Shown piece after piece: positions 14,401-17,493 of a stretch of 17,493 nucleotides of DNA (the first letter of the stretch is position 1; every line of letters starts with the position of its first letter). The stretch lies in the NCBI GenBank assembly GCA_014859615.1, contig JACUTX010000036.1:1-17493 (forward strand), given 5' to 3'. The stretch is from Desulfuromonadales bacterium. GTDB lineage: Bacteria; Desulfobacterota; Desulfuromonadia; Desulfuromonadales; UBA2294. Made by a program: the position numbers and the translations under genes. Under the pieces are notes generated by a model. That model did no database searches and was not told where the DNA came from. It saw only the letters and a program-made list of their open reading frames with translations.

Positions 14401-16050
14401 CTGCGTTTTGGTTTCATCGAAATGACCCTGACGGTCGTAAACCCGGACCAGGTATTTCAGCTCGTAACCTTGTGCGGAAATTCCGGAGAAATCAGGCTGC
14501 CAATGCGCTTTACCGTCCGTGTCCAGGGGGACAACAGCCAGCGGGGTGTCGCGGTCGGAGCGCTGGGCGTCAAAAATCCTGACCTCCGCCCGGTCGATGA
14601 AGCTGTGATAGTTGGTGTAGAGCTGAAAAACAGTCCGGTTCTCGACGAAATCGGTCTCTTCCCGGTCGCGCCAAGCGATACTGTTCGGCCAGGCGGTTAT
14701 ATTGAGCCGCGGCTTCATCTTCAGGTTGTCGTACTTGAACTCGATCTGCGCGTTATCGAGGGCGACGTCGGTGCAGCGTTGCACATCGGCGTTTCTTTTG
14801 CCGGGGTCGTCAACCGGCTGGCCATCGACACTGATCCGCATCAAATTGAGTCCGAAGGGGTCGACGGGGCGCACCTCCCGAATCAGTCGGGTGATGTCGA
14901 TGTCGTCGTAGTCGTTACGGGTAACGCTTTCAGAGTAGATCACCTGCATCTGCACGCGAGAAGCCTCCGAAGCAATAACGCCGGCCTCGGTCACCTGTTC
15001 GGACGGCATAAAGCCGCGTCCCTCAAATTCAGCCTGCTCCGCCGAGAGTCCCATAGCGGCGGTAACCGCCTCCATGGCCCGGCGGGCGCGGGCGGTGGAG
15101 AGCCCGATGTCGTCGCCGTAGATGGCTGCGGTCCGGCGGTCGAGGCGCGTATCGCTGGCGTAGCCGATAAAGCGCAGGCGCACCGAGGCCTTGTCGCTGA
15201 CCTCGCTCATGATCTGTTTCAGTCGTCTGATTGTACTAACGGCGATGACCGGTTCGCCGTTTTGGAAAAGGATCGGTTCGAGGCCGTCTTGCAGCGGTGT
15301 ATAGACACGGGTGACGGTTTCGACGCTAGCGGCTTCCGGGCAGAGTTGCGGCTCGTCGGGCAGCTCCTGCAGAGGGTTGTCATACCAGAACTCCACCTCG
15401 ATGCGGCGGTTCAAAGACCGCCCCCGGGGCGTGGTGTTGGCCGCTACCGGCTGCGTCACTCCCCCCCCCTTGCTCTCAAAAGTGACCCCGGGAAAGGCGA
15501 GTTCATTTTGAACGGCAAGAGCCACGCGGCGGGCCAACGCCTTTGACAGACCCGGATTATCACCGTATATGCTTTCGTTGCGCTCGGTCAGCGGAGAGTT
15601 ATCGGTATAGGCGATGATTCGAACGGTGAGGTTCTCCCTGCCGCGCAGCGACATCAACACCTGTCGGATCTGCTGCATGTAATCGTCAGGGACGCTCACC
15701 TCCCCCTTGTCGTAATGCAACGGCTGGATCCGGTTTTTGATCTGGACACGCCGTGAATTCCCCACCTTGTGGTGCAATGTGCAGACGGTCTCGGTGCGGC
15801 AGATTCTGACGCGATTGACTTCCAGGAGGGAGGTTCCCTGTCGCAGCGCTGACCGATCGCTCTGATCTGCAGCGACAGTTGCCGGGTCGAGCAGCCAGGA
15901 ATGGATGGTCTGATCGGTGGGGAGTTGTTGCTCGGAGGCCTCACCATAGAGTGCCGACGTGCGCGTCTCGACAGCCTGCACCGGTGGGCAGAGACCGGCA
16001 GAGGCGGCAAGGACGAGAACGGACAGGATGAGGGTGAGGCTCTGTTTCAC
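11401..16050 (-). CDS. OmpA-domain outer-membrane beta-barrel protein (1549 aa)
   Basis: A 1549-residue outer-membrane protein starting at GTG 16048-16050 with GGAA 6 bases upstream; a TTG at 16060-16062 in the same frame lacks a ribosome site. The signal peptide ends near residue 26 (PPVQA). Two OmpA-like domains follow. The first, about 108-222, has IIAYTDN, a GLSKALARRV helix and the GRSLNRRIEVEFWY end, consistent with peptidoglycan binding. The second, about 249-372, has FIGYASD and LSTARARRAM, but the usual NRR end is replaced by EASRVQMQV. Residues about 435-655 look like Ig-like or carboxypeptidase-regulatory beta domains. From about 658 to the end the sequence is a run of alternating amphipathic strands with aromatic girdles (GGRLHYWFGDQMKVGL, RTTLYSNYTLENE, EAVVGYAYRP), ending in GLFINLIGKM: a large outer-membrane barrel. 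No TonB plug is seen. It probably anchors the envelope complex and may display or export the neighbouring DUF11 protein. Confidence 0.85.
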   Translation of the reverse strand: MKQSLTLILSVLVLAASAGLCPPVQAVETRTSALYGEASEQQLPTDQTIHSWLLDPATVAADQSDRSALRQGTSLLEVNRVRICRTETVCTLHHKVGNSRRVQIKNRIQPLHYDKGEVSVPDDYMQQIRQVLMSLRGRENLTVRIIAYTDNSPLTERNESIYGDNPGLSKALARRVALAVQNELAFPGVTFESKGGGVTQPVAANTTPRGRSLNRRIEVEFWYDNPLQELPDEPQLCPEAASVETVTRVYTPLQDGLEPILFQNGEPVIAVSTIRRLKQIMSEVSDKASVRLRFIGYASDTRLDRRTAAIYGDDIGLSTARARRAMEAVTAAMGLSAEQAEFEGRGFMPSEQVTEAGVIASEASRVQMQVIYSESVTRNDYDDIDITRLIREVRPVDPFGLNLMRISVDGQPVDDPGKRNADVQRCTDVALDNAQIEFKYDNLKMKPRLNITAWPNSIAWRDREETDFVENRTVFQLYTNYHSFIDRAEVRIFDAQRSDRDTPLAVVPLDTDGKAHWQPDFSGISAQGYELKYLVRVYDRQGHFDETKTQPLWVIDQIDQPLAIADQEAELWVGYGETRLFNQNIPLTGGTVQAFGSAVPAGHTVWLAGYPVPVDAQGRFVAEELLPAGRHAVEVAVVDAAGNGELFLRDLELKKSDWFSVGIADLSLFANRTNGPATLLAPGKTQYSDDVDIQGRMAFYTNGKLGDGWGLTASADTRQGPVDEIFSNFLDKSPEALFRRIDSDDHMPTYGDDSTVEEGAPTLGKFYLKLKKAQNHALWGNFKIGYTDNDLAHVDRSLYGANLQLQSQDVTSFGEQRFYADGYAAKPGTVAGRDDFRGTGGSLYYLRHQDILTGSERVRIEVRDKDSGLVLGVKNLTPILDYDLDPLQGRLLLSEPLMSTAGDNLLVQRDAISGNPAYLVVRYEYTPGFDDPGTLTSGGRLHYWFGDQMKVGLTTNRDDEAGSETRLNAADVTLRATAATWLKLQAGRSEGAGLLERTSVDGGYNFTTEPLPSVDGEAWGYRVDGSLGLKDLFDNVRGEITFYTQDLEAGYAAPGLITTKDTSKYGGAADLPVTDRLHLHLKGDLSLQREGLNTADAEVNLDTTLSNHWKLGSGLRYEKRADNSAAPPPTQEEGDRTDAVLRLTYDSLQRWSTYGFAQNSLQTASNRDSNDRVGAGGSLHLTDRLKASGELSGGDLGTGARLGTEFLYSDRTTLYSNYTLENERSDNGLRARKGNLVSGFRTRYSDSVSLYLEEYYSYGDVPTGLTHSTGVDLAPTDRLNFGATLDSGNLVDRQTGAEIKRTAAGVRAGYGFNNLKLATAVEYRLDDSEQTDTTYSKRTTWLLKNSLSYQLSTDWRLIGKFNYSRSESSQGAFYDGRYTEAVVGYAYRPVESNRFNTLVKYTYFYNLPTADQVSGTSTTAGVIQRSHIADFDVMYDLTRRWTVGGKYAYRLGAVSQDRVHSDFFSSQAHLYLLRADWHVLYSWDALVEARRLDLPDARDTRSGVLVGLYRHLGEHIKLGVGYNFSDFSDDLTDMSYKHQGLFINLIGKM

Positions 16051-16056
16051 AAATAT

Positions 16057-16060
16057 TTCC
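16057..16060 (-). promoter_or_regulatory. Ribosome site GGAA favouring the GTG start of the barrel gene
   Basis: On the - strand GGAA is followed by ATATTT and then GTG (16048-16050). The alternative TTG at 16060-16062 would place the ribosome site inside the coding region. The 64-base gap upstream (16051-16114) is AT-rich compared with its surroundings, but I see no convincing -35/-10 pair. Confidence 0.45.
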
Positions 16061-16114
16061 AAAAAATTTGTATATTTAAATTCAACTATTTCGTTCCGGG
16101 TTGCTACGACGATG

Positions 16115-17493
16115 TCAGTTCAGTGGTCCGCCGCGCCGCCAGAAGAGTTCGCTTTCAATATCGAGACGATAGCCGCCGTTTTGTTTCTGCCAGCGGTCGG
16201 CGATCTGTTCCTTCAAGGCTTCGAGCCGTTTGCGCACCAGCTCTTTATCCTCAACATCCGCCAGATAAGTCAGCCGCAGGACCGCAGGGGCTTTCTGCAG
16301 TTCGTTCAGCAGCTGATCGACCTTCGGCTGCCACTGTATCCGTAAAATCGTGCTATCCGGCTCAAAGACGCCGTCGGCAACATCGATAGTCACCACGCGG
16401 TGAATGGTAGCGCCAAAGTTAATATGCAGCATCTTGCCGCGGGTAGCGCGCTGAACCCGCGGATTTTCAGTGGTCAGGCGGTAGCCGGTCGGCAGAGTTC
16501 GATCATCGAGTTTGAGGATGAAGTTGCTGCCGCGATCCTCGTCGGGAACCGCAGCACAGGTGATATGAAAACGGCCGTGCGCGTCGCTGGTGGCGATCAG
16601 CCCCCGGGCGGTGACAACGCGGACCCCTGCCAGCCCCTGTTCCTCTGGGCCCTGCTGCCCGTCAAGATCGCGGTCGTCAAACACCTTGCCGATGACGTCG
16701 GTGCAGTCGAAGGTCGGGTCGGGAATGACGCGAACGGTTGCTGTGGCAATAGCGGAGAGAGTTGCGCCGGTACCGCTGTCGATCACCTGCGCCTGATTGA
16801 CATATTCGTCCTGGGTGACACCGGCCCCGACGATCAGCAGCAGTTCGATGGTGTGCGCCTGATTGTAGTCGATGGCAAGGCTGTCCCAGCGCAGCTGGCG
16901 GCCAGCAACGACCGGCGCGAGCGGCACGCCGTCGAAGCGGCTGGAGCCGCTGACATATTTGAAGCCCGGCGGCAGGGTATCGACGATCCCGAGGGCGGGG
17001 ACGCTGCGCCGGGTGTTTTTCACGCTGATCTTGTAAGGGACGATCTGACCGCGGGTAACATTGACCAAAGGCGTGCTCTTGCTGATGGAGATCATCTCCT
17101 CAAGCTGCTGGTCGATGGGGATGTGGTTGTTGTATATCTGGTTCGCCGTGGCATCGAGGGTGAGATGCAGATAGTAGGACGGCGACCCGGTCGGGACGGT
17201 CGCGGAAGCGTCGGCCTCGCAGAGAGCCGTGGCCGGGATCGCGTCGGAGAGGCAGGTCGGTACCGAATAGGGGACCGTCGCTGAGCTGGTGACGGGTGGT
17301 TCGATCAGCGACGTCTCCGCAAGATAGCCAGCCGGCGCTACCGTGACCGCGATCAGATAGTCTTCGCCAGCAGGGCAGTCCGTCGGGTCGAATACCAGAT
17401 CGAACTTGTAGGCACCGTCAGCTTGCGTGACCTGATTCTGCTGCGCCGGATCGATAAAGCAGCTCGAAGGCAAGGGGGTTGCGGTCGCTCCTC
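16115..17493 (-). CDS. DUF11/SdrD-B repeat surface protein, C-terminal part (partial)
   Basis: The frame runs off the right edge without a start, leaving 458 visible residues before TGA at 16115-16117. Visible residues about 136-258 form a DUF11 (conserved repeat) domain: VTRGQIVPYKISVKNT, GIVDTLPPGFKYVSGSSRF, and a strand-rich end with YVNQAQVI. Residues about 264-350 are an SdrD-B/CNA-B-like domain with an Asp-rich calcium-type loop (DDRDLDGQQGPEEQGLAGV) followed by DAHGRFHITC. The C-terminal 85 residues have an alpha/beta pattern (LRLTYLADVEDKELVRKRLE, then YRLDIESELFWRRGGPLN) like an OmpA-type fold. Such proteins are large, extracellular or outer-membrane-associated and act as adhesins or scaffolds. 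It is the first visible gene of the operon, 64 bases before the barrel gene, so the two are probably a secreted protein and its membrane partner. Confidence 0.85.
   Translation of the reverse strand, partial: GATATPLPSSCFIDPAQQNQVTQADGAYKFDLVFDPTDCPAGEDYLIAVTVAPAGYLAETSLIEPPVTSSATVPYSVPTCLSDAIPATALCEADASATVPTGSPSYYLHLTLDATANQIYNNHIPIDQQLEEMISISKSTPLVNVTRGQIVPYKISVKNTRRSVPALGIVDTLPPGFKYVSGSSRFDGVPLAPVVAGRQLRWDSLAIDYNQAHTIELLLIVGAGVTQDEYVNQAQVIDSGTGATLSAIATATVRVIPDPTFDCTDVIGKVFDDRDLDGQQGPEEQGLAGVRVVTARGLIATSDAHGRFHITCAAVPDEDRGSNFILKLDDRTLPTGYRLTTENPRVQRATRGKMLHINFGATIHRVVTIDVADGVFEPDSTILRIQWQPKVDQLLNELQKAPAVLRLTYLADVEDKELVRKRLEALKEQIADRWQKQNGGYRLDIESELFWRRGGPLN

Noticed and set aside
13225..15546. 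Two long + strand frames (355 and 398 residues at 13225-14292 and 14350-15546)
   Set aside because: They lie opposite the 1549-residue barrel gene, whose signal peptide, OmpA motifs and strand pattern are clear. The + strand translations show no family features and are typical antisense frames of GC-rich coding DNA.

Overview
The window is about 17.5 kb of a mid-to-high GC Gram-negative genome. The periplasmic, lipoprotein and outer-membrane signals, together with an AgmX/PglI-type energy transducer next to ExbB/ExbD pairs, suggest a deltaproteobacterium-like organism, perhaps a member of the Desulfuromonadales. That placement is inferred from family content; there is no marker gene in the window.

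Left edge (1-926): the C-terminal end of a UspE-like universal stress protein on the + strand is followed by about 760 bases without an intact gene. Bases 430-744 look like the frameshifted, internally deleted remains of a DUF2254-type membrane protein on the - strand. The flanks (168-429 and 745-926) show nothing convincing.

Remainder (927-17493): eleven genes on the - strand, read right to left, with gaps of 66 bases or less and two 4-base ATGA overlaps, so very likely one operon. In transcription order they are: (1) the end of a large DUF11/SdrD-B surface protein that runs off the right edge; (2) a 1549-residue outer-membrane protein with two N-terminal OmpA-like domains and a C-terminal beta-barrel; (3) a 171-residue periplasmic coiled-coil/beta protein; (4) a 629-residue periplasmic TPR and coiled-coil protein; (5) a 1031-residue TPR lipoprotein; (6) a 226-residue TPR lipoprotein; (7) a 97-residue exported protein; (8) ExbB/TolQ; (9) an ExbD/TolR-like protein in which the proton-carrying Asp is Asn; (10) an ExbD/TolR with the Asp; then an AgmX-like TonB-type transducer and a second ExbB/TolQ as the last gene. 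Counted individually that is twelve coding regions, the first of them partial.

Together these parts could form an envelope-spanning, proton-motive-force-driven machine: an inner-membrane motor (two ExbB, two ExbD), a transducer with a cytoplasmic coiled coil and a periplasmic TonB-like end, a periplasmic/outer-membrane TPR scaffold, a peptidoglycan-anchored barrel and an extracellular DUF11 protein. The nearest described analogue is the Agl-Glt gliding apparatus of Myxococcus xanthus (AglRQS motor, GltG/GltJ transducers, TPR and outer-membrane Glt proteins). No MglA/MglB or other regulator is visible here, and the surface components differ. The function (secretion or display of the DUF11 protein, adhesion, surface movement, or envelope maintenance) cannot be decided from the sequence.
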